Below, piece by piece: positions 44,588-53,304 of a stretch of 64,000 nt of DNA. Origin of the DNA: Lachnospiraceae bacterium (GTDB lineage: Bacteria; Bacillota; Clostridia; Lachnospirales; Lachnospiraceae); the NCBI GenBank assembly GCA_015057585.1, contig SVEF01000003.1, positions 1 through 64,000 on the forward strand, in the 5' to 3' direction. Numbering within the stretch: the stretch's first letter is position 1; each line of letters begins with the position of its first letter. The translations under genes and the position numbers were made by a program. Below the pieces are notes generated by a model. The model worked only from the letters and a program-made list of their open reading frames with translations. It searched no databases and was not told the origin of the DNA.

Positions 44588-45427
44588 ATGATAAGAATTG
44601 TTGTAGACTCTTCTGCTGATTTTACACAGGAGGAGTTGTCAGAAAGAGAGATTGAGTTAATTCCGCTCTCCATCACGTTAAACGATACCATCTACCAGGA
44701 TGGTGTCAATATTACCAGAAATGAATTATATGAATGGCTACTTGCCGACAGCACCCACTTTCCAAAAACCTCACAGCCTTCTCCGCAGGACTTTTTATCT
44801 GTCTTTGACGATGCCGCGGAAAATGGCGATGAAGTAGTATGTATTCTGCTGTCTTCTTCCTTAAGCGGCACCTGCCAGAGCGCTTTCCTTGCAAAGAGCA
44901 TGGCAGACTATGACAATATCTACCTCGTGGATTCCTTAACCGCTACCCATATGATCCGTATTCTGGCCTTGCATGCAGACCGGATGCGCCGCAACGGTTC
45001 CACCGGAAAGCAAATCGTAACCGCACTGGAAGAATTAAAAAGTAAAACAAAAGTTTTTGCTGCTCTTGATACGTTAGAGTACTTACAGCGCGGCGGACGC
45101 TTGAGCAAAGCCGCTGCTGCTGTCGGAACACTTGCAAACTTAAAACCAATCATTACCGTCAGCGAAGAAGGTAAAGTAGAAGTTGTCCAGAAATGTATGG
45201 GTAAAAACAAGACGCTCAGTTACCTGATGGGCAAAATCCAAGAATTGGATATTGATACGGGATTCCCCCTGTACAGCGTCTATACTTATGGCACGGAAAA
45301 TTCGGAATCGTTTGAGAAAAAGCTGGTTGATGCCGGATATCGCATTTCGGAACGCGTCCAGGTCGGTGCTACCATCGGCTGTCACATTGGACCGGGTGTG
45401 TGCGGATTCATTTATGTGGAAAAATAA
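44588..45427 (+). CDS. DegV family fatty-acid-binding protein
   Basis: A 279-residue DegV protein, at family length. It starts with IVVDSSADFT and has the conserved LSITLNDTIYQDG, TSQPSPQDF, LSSSLSGTCQSA and GPGVCGFIYV segments that line the fatty-acid pocket. In Firmicutes, FakB (DegV) presents exogenous fatty acid to the kinase FakA for entry into phospholipid synthesis. It lies 79 bp after the MarR gene and may be read from the same promoter. It ends at its own terminator. Confidence 0.9.
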   Translation: MIRIVVDSSADFTQEELSEREIELIPLSITLNDTIYQDGVNITRNELYEWLLADSTHFPKTSQPSPQDFLSVFDDAAENGDEVVCILLSSSLSGTCQSAFLAKSMADYDNIYLVDSLTATHMIRILALHADRMRRNGSTGKQIVTALEELKSKTKVFAALDTLEYLQRGGRLSKAAAAVGTLANLKPIITVSEEGKVEVVQKCMGKNKTLSYLMGKIQELDIDTGFPLYSVYTYGTENSESFEKKLVDAGYRISERVQVGATIGCHIGPGVCGFIYVEK

Positions 45428-45435
45428 TTGACAGG

Positions 45436-45496
45436 ACAGGCATTTTGCTCTATCATTTCACTAATGTGTAAAAGAACGGCAAAGTGCCTGTTTTAT
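45436..45496 (+). terminator. Terminator after the DegV gene
   Basis: ACAGGCA-TTTTGC (from 45436) pairs with GCAAAG-TGCCTGT (45479-45491) and is followed by TTTATT. Confidence 0.65.
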
Positions 45497-45531
45497 TCTA
45501 TAGTTTGCGATAAAATAAGGAGATTTCTACT

Positions 45532-46725
45532 ATGTTAAACGAGCGAATGGTCGGACTCGGAACCCAGCGTTCCGTTATCCGTGAATTATTTGAATTTGGT
45601 AAGATGCGCGCGGCTGAGGTTGGCGCAGAAAATGTCTTTGACTTCTCCATCGGAAATCCAAGTGTTGCCGCCCCGGACTGCGTCAATGAAACTGCAATGC
45701 GCTTAATTAAGGAACTTGACCCGGTGGTATTACACGGCTACACGAGTGCGCAGGGCGATGCCGGTGTACGGGCTCTGATTGCGGATTCTTTAAACCGGCG
45801 TTTTCAGACGGCCTTCCGTCCGGAAAACCTCTATATTACCGTCGGTGCCGCAGCCGCACTCTGCTGCTGTTTAAACGGCATCTGTTGTCCGGGTATGGGC
45901 GATGAAGTCATTGTGTTCGCCCCATATTTCCCAGAATACAAAGTATTTATCGAAGGAGCCGGTGCCAATATGACACTGATTCCTGCCGACGTTGAAGCAT
46001 TCCAGATTGACTTTGCTGCACTCGAGGCTTCCTTAAATGAACATACGAAAGCCGTTATCGTGAATTCCCCGAACAACCCTTGCGGTGCAGTTTATTCAGA
46101 GGAAACAGTAAAGAAACTGGCGGTCGTGCTGGAATCCTACTCTGCAAAGTTCGGACATCCGATTTATCTGATTTCCGACGAGCCATACCGTGAAATTGTA
46201 TATGATAACACCGTAGTCCCGTTTTTACCGAACTACTATAAAGATACGTTAGTCTGCTATTCCTGGTCGAAATCCCTCTCTCTTCCGGGTGAGCGCTTAG
46301 GCTATGTGCTTGTTCCGGATAGTGTGACAGATGCTTCTCTTGTATACGCGGCCGTTGCCGGTGCCGGAAGAAGCCTCGGCTACGTCAATGCGCCTAGTCT
46401 GTTCCAGAGAGTATGCGCGGAATGTGCAAATGAAACTGCAGACATCTCCATCTATGAAACCAACCGGAATCTTTTAGTGGAAGGCTTACGCCGCATGGGC
46501 TATCATGTCGTGGCTCCGCAGGGCACCTTCTATCTGTTCCCGCGTACCCTGATTGCAGACGATGTTTCCTTCTGCGAAAAAGCCAAAGATTTTAATCTTC
46601 TCATCGTGCCGGGTACCGGGTTTGGTTGTCCGGGCCATGCAAGAATTTCCTTCTGCGTCCCGACCGAACGCGTGGAACGGTCGCTTAAGGCATTTGAAGA
46701 GTTGGCAAAGTTTTATTTGGGCTAA
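45532..46725 (+). CDS. PLP-dependent class I/II aminotransferase
   Basis: A 397-residue fold-type I aminotransferase. Substrate and cofactor motifs are clear: SIGNPSV near the start, NSPNNPCGAVY, SDEPYREIVYD, the PLP-lysine segment YSWSKSLSLPGERLGY, and the carboxylate-binding arginine in GHARISFCV. It belongs to the aspartate/aromatic/alanine group, and the amino donor cannot be fixed by eye. It stands alone between two terminators and has an AAGGAG site. Confidence 0.9.
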   Translation: MLNERMVGLGTQRSVIRELFEFGKMRAAEVGAENVFDFSIGNPSVAAPDCVNETAMRLIKELDPVVLHGYTSAQGDAGVRALIADSLNRRFQTAFRPENLYITVGAAAALCCCLNGICCPGMGDEVIVFAPYFPEYKVFIEGAGANMTLIPADVEAFQIDFAALEASLNEHTKAVIVNSPNNPCGAVYSEETVKKLAVVLESYSAKFGHPIYLISDEPYREIVYDNTVVPFLPNYYKDTLVCYSWSKSLSLPGERLGYVLVPDSVTDASLVYAAVAGAGRSLGYVNAPSLFQRVCAECANETADISIYETNRNLLVEGLRRMGYHVVAPQGTFYLFPRTLIADDVSFCEKAKDFNLLIVPGTGFGCPGHARISFCVPTERVERSLKAFEELAKFYLG

Positions 46726-46742
46726 ACCGTATTCTTTTCGCC

Positions 46743-46781
46743 GCAGGGATATAGAACAAATATATCCCTGCTTCTTTTTTT
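46743..46781 (+). terminator. Terminator after the aminotransferase gene
   Basis: GCAGGGATATA (46743-46753) pairs with TATATCCCTGC (46761-46771), followed by TTCTTTTTTT. Confidence 0.85.
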
Positions 46782-46819
46782 GTCCCTGTTTATCGAAAAT
46801 GTCCCGTCTTCTTTCCCTA

Positions 46820-47052
46820 TTTGTATGTATAGATATTTTTTCTATGCTTTCTATACAAAATCCCAGGAAATCTCCCCTATTCTTGCCATAATTGTATGTA
46901 TACAGAAAAAAACGCTTATTTCTATACCGACATTCGCCTATTTGTGTATAAAAACTCACAGATTTTTTCCTATACATACAATCCGTAACAAGTCCATACT
47001 ATCCCCCCTCAAATTTGTATATATTTCAATCAAAACATTCCTATACATACAA
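46820..47052. repeat. Cluster of TTGTATGTATAG repeats in a convergent gap
   Basis: Copies of TTGTATGTATA(G) occur at 46821 and 46892, and as the reverse complement at 46970-46981 and 47041-47052. Degenerate copies are at 46941, 47015 and 46851. Spacing varies from about 30 to 75 bp. The gap lies between the 3' ends of the aminotransferase and glucosidase genes, where promoters are not expected. A minus-strand open frame (46486-46977) is produced by the repeats and is not credible as a gene. Confidence 0.6.
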
Positions 47053-47151
47053 AATAGTAGCTTCCTACTTTCAAAGCAACAAAAAAAGACAATCGGATGC
47101 CGAAAATCGCACCCCGTTGCCTTTTTTTCATAAAATAACTCCTGATAAAAC

Positions 47152-48999
47152 CTACTTCACATAAATTCTCGCTTCATATGCGCCAAGCACCGGCATATCC
47201 TCCGCGTCATCTAACAGCACCATTTCGTAACCATCATGTTTCCATGCTTTTCTTGGTTTTGCACCAAGATTACAGTCGATGACATATTCCTTTCCTTCGT
47301 ATGTTCTGCTGTAAACAAAACGGTCCTTCGACTTATCAAGCACTTTAAACTCACCATAAACAAGTGCAGGTTCCTGATGTCTTAATGCAATCAGTTCCCG
47401 ATAAAATTCCGTCACCTCTGTACGTACCTTTTGGATAAGTTCCGGTCTCGTACCTTCCGGAAATTCGTTCCAAGGCAGAAGCACTCGCGTATGTTCACGG
47501 GTTCCGGCTAAGATGACTTTAAATGCCTCTTCCGGTGTCTTCCCTGCTTCCAACAGTTCTGCATATTTTCCCTTGGCTTCCACATCATACACTTCCTCCA
47601 TAGAGATGAACGAATAGTTAACCAGGCCCATCTCATCACCCTGGAACATAAACGGTGTACCCTTTAGCGTAAACTGCATCGTTGCAAGTAGCCGTGCCAA
47701 TGGCACCGCATGCGCCTCCTCCGTGCTGACTTTACTGATCATACGCGGATTGTCGTGATTGTTGTAGAACAGGGACATCCAGCAATTGTTTCCGTAGTTC
47801 TCCATCCACTGAATCATATAGTCGCGGTAATAATTCAAATCATATTTGTAATCATCAAAACGCACATGTCCCGGAGTTTCCAGCTGGTCAAAGTTAAATA
47901 CCATATCCAGCTCCTTGCGCTCCTCACCGGTAATCATACGTGCCATGTTAAGCCCGATGCCCGGTGTTTCACCAACCGAAAATGCACCGTGCGGCTCAAA
48001 TGCCCGCATCCGCACCTCGTGCAGGTATTTGTGCAGGTTTGGTCCGTAGAAATACTGCTCCACACCGGTGAATTCCATCATACTGCCGATGAGTTCGTTG
48101 CCCTGCGGCAGACCCTCCGGCTTGGAAATATAGTTGATAACGTCCATGCGGAAGCCGTCTACGCCCTTATCGAGCCACCAGTTAATCATATCCACCAGTT
48201 CATCCCTGAGAGCCGGGTTGTCCCAGTTTAAGTCCATCTGCTTTTTCGAGAACAGATGAAGTCCCCACAATTTCTGCTCTTCATAATAATTCCATGCCGG
48301 CCCCGAGAAAAAGGATACCCAGTTGTTCGGCAGTGTCTTTGTCCCGTCATCCAGACGGAACATATAGTAATCACGATATTTGGAGGTTTCATCCTGCAGC
48401 CCCTGTACAAACCATTCGTGTTCATCCGAGGTGTGGTTTATTACCAGGTCCATAATCAGACGCATACCCTTCTCATGTACTTTCGCAAGAAGCTCGTCGA
48501 AATCCTCCATCGTACCGAATTCCTGCATGATTTTCCTGTAATCACGGATGTCATAGCCGTTGTCATCGTTCGGAGAATCATAAATCGGGGACAGCCAAAG
48601 TGCATCTACTCCCAGCTCCTTTAAATAATCCAGTTTTTCAATGATACCGCGCAGGTCGCCGATACCGTCATGGTTTGTATCATAAAAGCTTCTCGGATAA
48701 ATCTGGTAAAAGACCGCTTCCTTCCACCACTGCTTTGTGATGGCACCGTCGGTTCCTGCAGGTTCTCCGGTCTCCGCATTCAGCATATTGATAATTGCCG
48801 TAAAAAACGTATCGTCTAACCTCTTCCCTGCCAGCTTCTTTAGTCCTGCCAGGGTAATGTTTCCGACAACCGGATTCGTTACCACCCAGTCACCAAGTCC
48901 AAGCTGCATTAATACCTTGCCGAGAATATCCTTTCCGACCGGACTGGCATAAACCTCTTTCAATTTGCTTTGCATTGTCACCTTGCTTGCTCCGCTCAT
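47152..48999 (-). CDS. GH13 alpha-glucosidase (oligo-1,6-glucosidase type) with an N-terminal extension
   Basis: A 615-residue family GH13 enzyme. The catalytic barrel begins at about residue 90 (WWKEAVFYQIYPRSF). The four GH13 regions are present: DLVINHTS, the nucleophile in GFRMDVINY, the acid/base in SVGETPG and the stabiliser in YNNHDNPR. It should hydrolyse alpha-1,4 or alpha-1,6 gluco-oligosaccharides in the cytosol. Most relatives start near the barrel. Here about 88 residues precede it (MQSKLKEVYASPVGKDILGK, then a helical part), resembling N-terminal regions seen on some beta-glucosidase-type proteins of the family. It has its own promoter. Confidence 0.9.
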   Translation of the reverse strand: MSGASKVTMQSKLKEVYASPVGKDILGKVLMQLGLGDWVVTNPVVGNITLAGLKKLAGKRLDDTFFTAIINMLNAETGEPAGTDGAITKQWWKEAVFYQIYPRSFYDTNHDGIGDLRGIIEKLDYLKELGVDALWLSPIYDSPNDDNGYDIRDYRKIMQEFGTMEDFDELLAKVHEKGMRLIMDLVINHTSDEHEWFVQGLQDETSKYRDYYMFRLDDGTKTLPNNWVSFFSGPAWNYYEEQKLWGLHLFSKKQMDLNWDNPALRDELVDMINWWLDKGVDGFRMDVINYISKPEGLPQGNELIGSMMEFTGVEQYFYGPNLHKYLHEVRMRAFEPHGAFSVGETPGIGLNMARMITGEERKELDMVFNFDQLETPGHVRFDDYKYDLNYYRDYMIQWMENYGNNCWMSLFYNNHDNPRMISKVSTEEAHAVPLARLLATMQFTLKGTPFMFQGDEMGLVNYSFISMEEVYDVEAKGKYAELLEAGKTPEEAFKVILAGTREHTRVLLPWNEFPEGTRPELIQKVRTEVTEFYRELIALRHQEPALVYGEFKVLDKSKDRFVYSRTYEGKEYVIDCNLGAKPRKAWKHDGYEMVLLDDAEDMPVLGAYEARIYVK

Positions 49000-49065
49000 A
49001 CGTAAAAACCTCCGTTTTTCTCTTTGATTTGCGTAAATTTTTATTTCGATTCCGACTTTACTGCT

Positions 49066-49094
49066 ATTTTATCAAAAACCGAAAGTGCTTGCAA
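49066..49094 (-). promoter_or_regulatory. Promoter of the GH13 glucosidase gene
   Basis: Minus strand: -35 TTGCAA (49089-49094), 17-bp spacer, -10 TAAAAT (49066-49071). A CTTGCAAG palindrome overlaps the -35. Confidence 0.6.
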
Positions 49095-49116
49095 GCAGAC
49101 ATACACATTACAAAAG

Positions 49117-49146
49117 AGAAACGGCTCCCGACGGAGCCGTTTCTTT
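49117..49146. terminator. Terminator after the NSS transporter gene
   Basis: GAAACGGCTCC / GGAGCCGTTTC around a CGAC loop, with an A-run on the left that gives a T-tract on the minus strand. Confidence 0.8.
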
Positions 49147-49157
49147 CACACGCATCT

Positions 49158-50516
49158 TTATCCTAAAATTCCCACTAAAAATATCACGAACAAAATCACA
49201 GGCAGCACAAAGGTCATGTAGCCGCGCATCCACTTTGCCACGCAAAGCCCCTTTCCTTCGTTCGCCTCACGCACAAAGTTGTCCCAGCCCCAACCGTAGC
49301 GGGTCGTACAAAATAGCACAAATACAAGGGAGCCCAGAGGAAGAAGCAGGTTGCTCACCAGAAAATCTTCCAGATCCATAACATTGCTACCCTGTCCCAA
49401 CGGTTCAAAGCCACTCCACAGATTAAAGCCAAGCACACAAGGTACCGAAAGGACCGATAATGCGATGCCGTTTAAGACGCAAGCCTTTTTTCTTCCCCAG
49501 CCAAACAAATCCATCGTACAGGAAACCAGGTTTTCAAATACGCCAAGCACCGTAGTTAAAGCAGCAAATGACATAAACACGAAAAACAGGCTTCCCCAGA
49601 CTCTTCCCAAAGGAATGTGATTGAATATGTTCGGTAATGTGATAAATATCAGACTTTTTCCACTATCGACCTGCACTCCGTACGCCAGACATGCCGGGAA
49701 AATAATGAGTCCCGATGCGAATGCCACAAACGTATCAAGTGCTGCTACATTGACAGCTTCTCCTAACAAAGTGCGTTCTTTTCCTATATAGCTTCCGAAT
49801 ATCGCCATACTTCCCATGCCGATGCTCAGTGTAAAAAATGCCTGATTCATTGCTCCGACAATAATATTTCCCAATCCGACCTCTGCCATTCTGTCAAAAT
49901 CAGGTAATAAATAAAATTTCAGCCCAGCCGCACTGCCTTCCATAAATACACTGTTTACCGCAAGCACCACCATAATTCCGAGAAGCGCCGTCATCATCCA
50001 TTTTGTAATCCGCTCCAACCCCTGTTCCAATCCGGCCGAACAGACCAAAAGAGCAATCAAAACAGATACTGCGACATAAATGAGCATCGTTCCCGGCTTC
50101 GTCAGCATCTCTTCGTAAATCTGACGGATTCCGGCTGTGTCCCGGCCTGCGAACGCACCGCCCGCCGTCTTTACAAAATACTGCATCAGCCAGCCGGCAA
50201 CACTCGTATAAAACATAAGCAGCAAATAATTCCCTATCAGCGCAACATAACCGTGCAGATGCCATTTACTCCCCTTTTTTTCTAACTGACGGTAAATCAT
50301 CACCGGGCTTTTCTGCCCCGCACGTCCCATGGCAAACTCCATGGTCAGCACCGGAACTCCCAGTATCGCCAGAAACAATACATATATCAGCACAAAGGCG
50401 CCACCGCCGTATTGTCCGACCATATAAGGAAACTTCCATACGTTTCCGATTCCGATTGCGCAGCCCGCGCTAAGTAAAATAAAGCCCAACCGGCTTCCCA
50501 GCTTTTCTCTCTGCAT
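49158..50516 (-). CDS. Neurotransmitter:sodium symporter family transporter
   Basis: A 452-residue LeuT-fold transporter with eleven or twelve helices. The family signature is in TM1 (AIGIGNVWKFPYMVGQYGGGAF) and its continuation, and the fold's TM6/TM8 regions (GAMNQAFFTLSIGMGSM, FVFMSFAALTTVLGVFEN) are readable. Bacterial members carry amino acids with sodium. The substrate is not determined. It stands as a single gene with a consensus promoter and terminator. Confidence 0.9.
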   Translation of the reverse strand: MQREKLGSRLGFILLSAGCAIGIGNVWKFPYMVGQYGGGAFVLIYVLFLAILGVPVLTMEFAMGRAGQKSPVMIYRQLEKKGSKWHLHGYVALIGNYLLLMFYTSVAGWLMQYFVKTAGGAFAGRDTAGIRQIYEEMLTKPGTMLIYVAVSVLIALLVCSAGLEQGLERITKWMMTALLGIMVVLAVNSVFMEGSAAGLKFYLLPDFDRMAEVGLGNIIVGAMNQAFFTLSIGMGSMAIFGSYIGKERTLLGEAVNVAALDTFVAFASGLIIFPACLAYGVQVDSGKSLIFITLPNIFNHIPLGRVWGSLFFVFMSFAALTTVLGVFENLVSCTMDLFGWGRKKACVLNGIALSVLSVPCVLGFNLWSGFEPLGQGSNVMDLEDFLVSNLLLPLGSLVFVLFCTTRYGWGWDNFVREANEGKGLCVAKWMRGYMTFVLPVILFVIFLVGILG

Positions 50517-50588
50517 CTTCTGCTCCTGTCTCTTTCACTTTTGCCCAAACACTTTGACGCTTTGCTGTCATAAAGCAAACCTCTGCTT

Positions 50589-50617
50589 ATTATAGCCGTA
50601 CTCTCCCAAAAAGTCAA
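50589..50617 (-). promoter_or_regulatory. Promoter of the NSS transporter gene
   Basis: Minus strand: -35 TTGACT (50612-50617), 17-bp spacer, -10 TATAAT (50589-50594). Confidence 0.75.
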
Positions 50618-50662
50618 TGTGTTTTTTTAGCAGTTCTTATAAGTTTCAGAAAGAAAAAATAA

Positions 50663-50729
50663 TTGATTTCTGAGAACTCTTCCCTTATAATTATTCTATC
50701 ATTTTCACCGGGGATACTTTCTCTGGTGA
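50663..50729 (+). promoter_or_regulatory. Promoter and short leader of the GMP synthase subunit gene
   Basis: -35 TTGATT (50663-50668), 17-bp spacer, -10 TATAAT (50686-50691). A small TCACC/GGTGA hairpin (50705-50729) opens the transcript. The conserved pieces of a purine riboswitch are not present. Confidence 0.65.
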
Positions 50730-50764
50730 TTTATACTTTATATCGAAATTTGAAGGAGGCTACT

Positions 50765-51748
50765 ATGAATTCTAACGTGAGACCGGAAACCATGGAACGT
50801 ATTACGACCCCTGCACTGGCCGAGGCATTCATTGCAGAGCAGGTCGCTCTTGTCCGCGAGCAGGTAGGAAACAAGAAAGTATTATTAGCATTATCCGGAG
50901 GTGTAGACAGCTCGGTTGTTGCCGCCCTCTTAATCAAGGCTATCGGCAAACAGTTAGTTTGCGTGCATGTAAATCACGGTTTGATGCGCAAGGGCGAAAG
51001 CGAACAGGTCATCGAAATTTTCCGCAATCAGTTAGATGCCAACTTAATCTATATCGACGCAACCGACCGCTTCTTAGACAAGCTTGTAGGCGTTGCCGAG
51101 CCGGAAAAGAAGCGTAAAATCATCGGTGAAGAATTTGTCCGCGTCTTCGAAGAAGAAAAGGCAAAAATCGAAGGCATTTCCTTCCTTGCCCAGGGTACCA
51201 TTTATCCGGATATCCTTGAGAGTGACGGTGTAAAAGCACATCACAACGTAGGCGGACTTCCTGAGGATTTTGAATTTGAAGGTCTCGTTGAGCCTGTTAA
51301 ATTATTATACAAGGATGAAGTCCGTGAAGTCGGTCGTGCCCTTGGTCTTCCGTCCGGCATGGTTGACCGCCAGCCGTTCCCGGGCCCGGGACTTGGCGTC
51401 AGATGCTTAGGCGCTATCACCAGAAACCGCTTACACGCATTAAGAGAATCCGATGCCATTTTAAGAGAGGAATTTGACAATGCAGGCCTGACCGGCAAGG
51501 TTTGGCAGTTCTTTACCGTTGTGCCGGATTTCACCTCCACAGGTGTAAAAGACGGCAAACGTCTCGATTACTGGCCGGTAATTATCCGTGCCGTAAATAC
51601 CGTGGACGCTATGGTATGTACCGTTCCGGAAATCGACTGGGCAGTTTTAAAGAAGATTACCGACAGAATCTTAAACGAAGTAGACGGCGTGTGCAGAGTA
51701 TGCTTTGATATGAGCCCGAAGCCGATTGCTACAATAGAGTGGGAATAA
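50765..51748 (+). CDS. guaA: GMP synthase ATP-pyrophosphatase subunit without glutaminase domain
   Basis: A 327-residue protein that matches the ATP-PPase and dimerisation domains of GuaA, including the P-loop SGGVDS (44-49), KAHHNVGGLP, FPGPGLGVRC and the C-terminal KPIATIEWE. It turns XMP to GMP using ATP and ammonia. Bacterial GuaA is normally about 510-525 residues with an N-terminal glutamine amidotransferase domain. Here the protein starts directly at the synthetase domain, with a strong GAAGGAGG site, as in archaeal two-subunit enzymes. No amidotransferase gene lies in the window. It either uses a partner encoded elsewhere or free ammonia. Confidence 0.9.
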   Translation: MNSNVRPETMERITTPALAEAFIAEQVALVREQVGNKKVLLALSGGVDSSVVAALLIKAIGKQLVCVHVNHGLMRKGESEQVIEIFRNQLDANLIYIDATDRFLDKLVGVAEPEKKRKIIGEEFVRVFEEEKAKIEGISFLAQGTIYPDILESDGVKAHHNVGGLPEDFEFEGLVEPVKLLYKDEVREVGRALGLPSGMVDRQPFPGPGLGVRCLGAITRNRLHALRESDAILREEFDNAGLTGKVWQFFTVVPDFTSTGVKDGKRLDYWPVIIRAVNTVDAMVCTVPEIDWAVLKKITDRILNEVDGVCRVCFDMSPKPIATIEWE

Positions 51749-51771
51749 TCGCGAACACAATAAGCGATGCA

Positions 51772-51877
51772 GTTGAAAATAATAAAGTGCCACTGACAAG
51801 CTCACTTGTCAAATGGCACTTTTTATTTTCGACTATAGCGCGCTTGCGCGCGTAGTAAGTGCCTGTAAGGCACTTAC
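51772..51877. terminator. Three tandem hairpins between guaA and the acyltransferase gene
   Basis: Hairpin 1 (51772-51833) has a nearly perfect 29-bp stem with an AAAGTGCCA / TGGCACTTTTT part and serves as the guaA terminator. Hairpin 2 is GCGCGC-TT-GCGCGC (51838-51851). Hairpin 3 is GTAAGTGCC / GGCACTTAC (51855-51877) and contains the stop codon of the convergent acyltransferase gene. Confidence 0.8.
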
Positions 51878-53001
51878 GCCGAGCGTTTGTGTTCCTTGCG
51901 ACAGCCCACTGCCGCAACGCATTTATATATCGGTTTCTCTATCCACAAATACGAGCATGCCGCCAGCAAAATCTGAGCAATTGCCATCAGCCAATACATA
52001 TAGGCTTCACCGTACGGAATATGCAGTTGAAAGCGGTTCTCGATGGCCGCCAGCCACACATAAAAAGGAAAATTCCATACGTAAAGACTGTACGATATCT
52101 TTCCCAAACCGGCCAACACTTTATTCCCTACGATTCCATCCACTACTCTGTTTTGCGACAACAGAATCAGCAACGGTGCATAAAAGAACAGCACTGCCGG
52201 CAATACCTTATTCAAAACAGGTCCCGCATATATAAACTCCTTGCAAACGCTGTAAAAAACCACATACCCGGCCAGCAAAGCCAGACTGAAGTAACACAAT
52301 TTCTTTTTTTCCGCATGCTTCACAATGCCTGCCACCAATACCCCTGCAAAAAAGCCGATATAGCCTCTGCACATATCCGCATTTAACAGTACGATGTTTA
52401 AACCTTTTCCTTTTAACAGAATCGCCAGCACCACCGGCACCGCCATAATAAAATACTTAACTTTTAATTTTTCTCCCAGCTTCACCAATACAAAGTATAA
52501 TATACAGCAGAAAAAATAAACGCTGACATACCATAACGGACCGTTTAATGTATGAAAGGATTTTCCCCACACCTGGATGTTCAAAAGATTTTCTATAATA
52601 TAGCCCGCTTTTATTTCTGTTTTGTACCAGAGTTCTCCCGTAAGCGAATGATAATACCAGAGCCCCGCCACCATCACGACCGTAGAAAGTATCGTCATCG
52701 GAAAGAGCCTTACCATTCTCTTTTTTATGTAATTTCCAAAACCAATTCTATTTTCCGCTATTTTTTCATATTGGTAAAACAATTGAAAGCCGCTTATCAT
52801 AAGTAAAAGTTCCATTAACGTAAAGGTCCTTTTAAAAGAGAAATGGGTAACGGCATTGGTTAACGCGGTAAACCAGGCATTTTTCCCTTCACACCAGTAA
52901 CCTGCCGGCGTAAACTGCCAGTAATGTCCGATGGTACAGGTAAGCAGTACGACAATCCCCTTCAGACTGTCAAACGATTTTATATACTTTCTCTCCTCCA
53001 T
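51874..53001 (-). CDS. Acyltransferase 3 family membrane protein
   Basis: A 375-residue integral membrane O-acyltransferase with about ten helices. The first helix segment SFDSLKGIVVLLTCTIGHYW carries the family histidine, and ISGFQLFYQYEKI with FGNYIKKRMVRLFPMTI follows. Such enzymes acetylate or otherwise acylate exported polysaccharides, peptidoglycan or glycolipids. The upstream frame to 53094 has no ribosome binding site, and the start at 53001 has a weak GGGGAAT one. It stands alone, so its target is unknown. Confidence 0.85.
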   Translation of the reverse strand: MEERKYIKSFDSLKGIVVLLTCTIGHYWQFTPAGYWCEGKNAWFTALTNAVTHFSFKRTFTLMELLLMISGFQLFYQYEKIAENRIGFGNYIKKRMVRLFPMTILSTVVMVAGLWYYHSLTGELWYKTEIKAGYIIENLLNIQVWGKSFHTLNGPLWYVSVYFFCCILYFVLVKLGEKLKVKYFIMAVPVVLAILLKGKGLNIVLLNADMCRGYIGFFAGVLVAGIVKHAEKKKLCYFSLALLAGYVVFYSVCKEFIYAGPVLNKVLPAVLFFYAPLLILLSQNRVVDGIVGNKVLAGLGKISYSLYVWNFPFYVWLAAIENRFQLHIPYGEAYMYWLMAIAQILLAACSYLWIEKPIYKCVAAVGCRKEHKRSA

Positions 53002-53182
53002 ATTCCCCTGTTCCTTTCCTTTTACAATCTCACACTTCCTTTTGCACTTGCCAAAAGAGCATCCTGAAGAACCCGCGAAAAATTCTGCATTCATTATATC
53101 CTACAGGACACTCCTTTTCTACTTGGAATATTCCACAAAATTTAGTAACGTTTTTGTGGTATCTGCACAAAAAACAGATATG

Positions 53183-53266
53183 GCAAAATTTTGCAAAATA
53201 TTAGAAGTACTCTATTCCCCCTTTCCCATTTCTCCTCTTGATTATTTCCCCTACATCAAAGATAAT
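53183..53266 (+). promoter_or_regulatory. Promoter region of the rhamnosidase cluster
   Basis: -35 TTGATT (53238-53243), 17-bp spacer, -10 GATAAT (53261-53266). About 45 bp upstream is a perfect palindrome GCAAAATTTTGC (53183-53194), a candidate activator or repressor site. Confidence 0.5.
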
Positions 53267-53304
53267 ATTCTTAAATAAAAGTTCTCACAAAGGAGACCGT
53301 ACCT

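Noticed and set aside
46486-46977. A 163-codon minus-strand frame across the repeat gap
   Set aside because: It is produced by the TTGTATGTATAG repeats and continues antisense into the aminotransferase gene. It has no ribosome binding site.
50692-50764. Purine riboswitch before the GMP synthase gene
   Set aside because: The leader is only about 70 nt and lacks the conserved three-way junction sequence. Only a small hairpin is visible.
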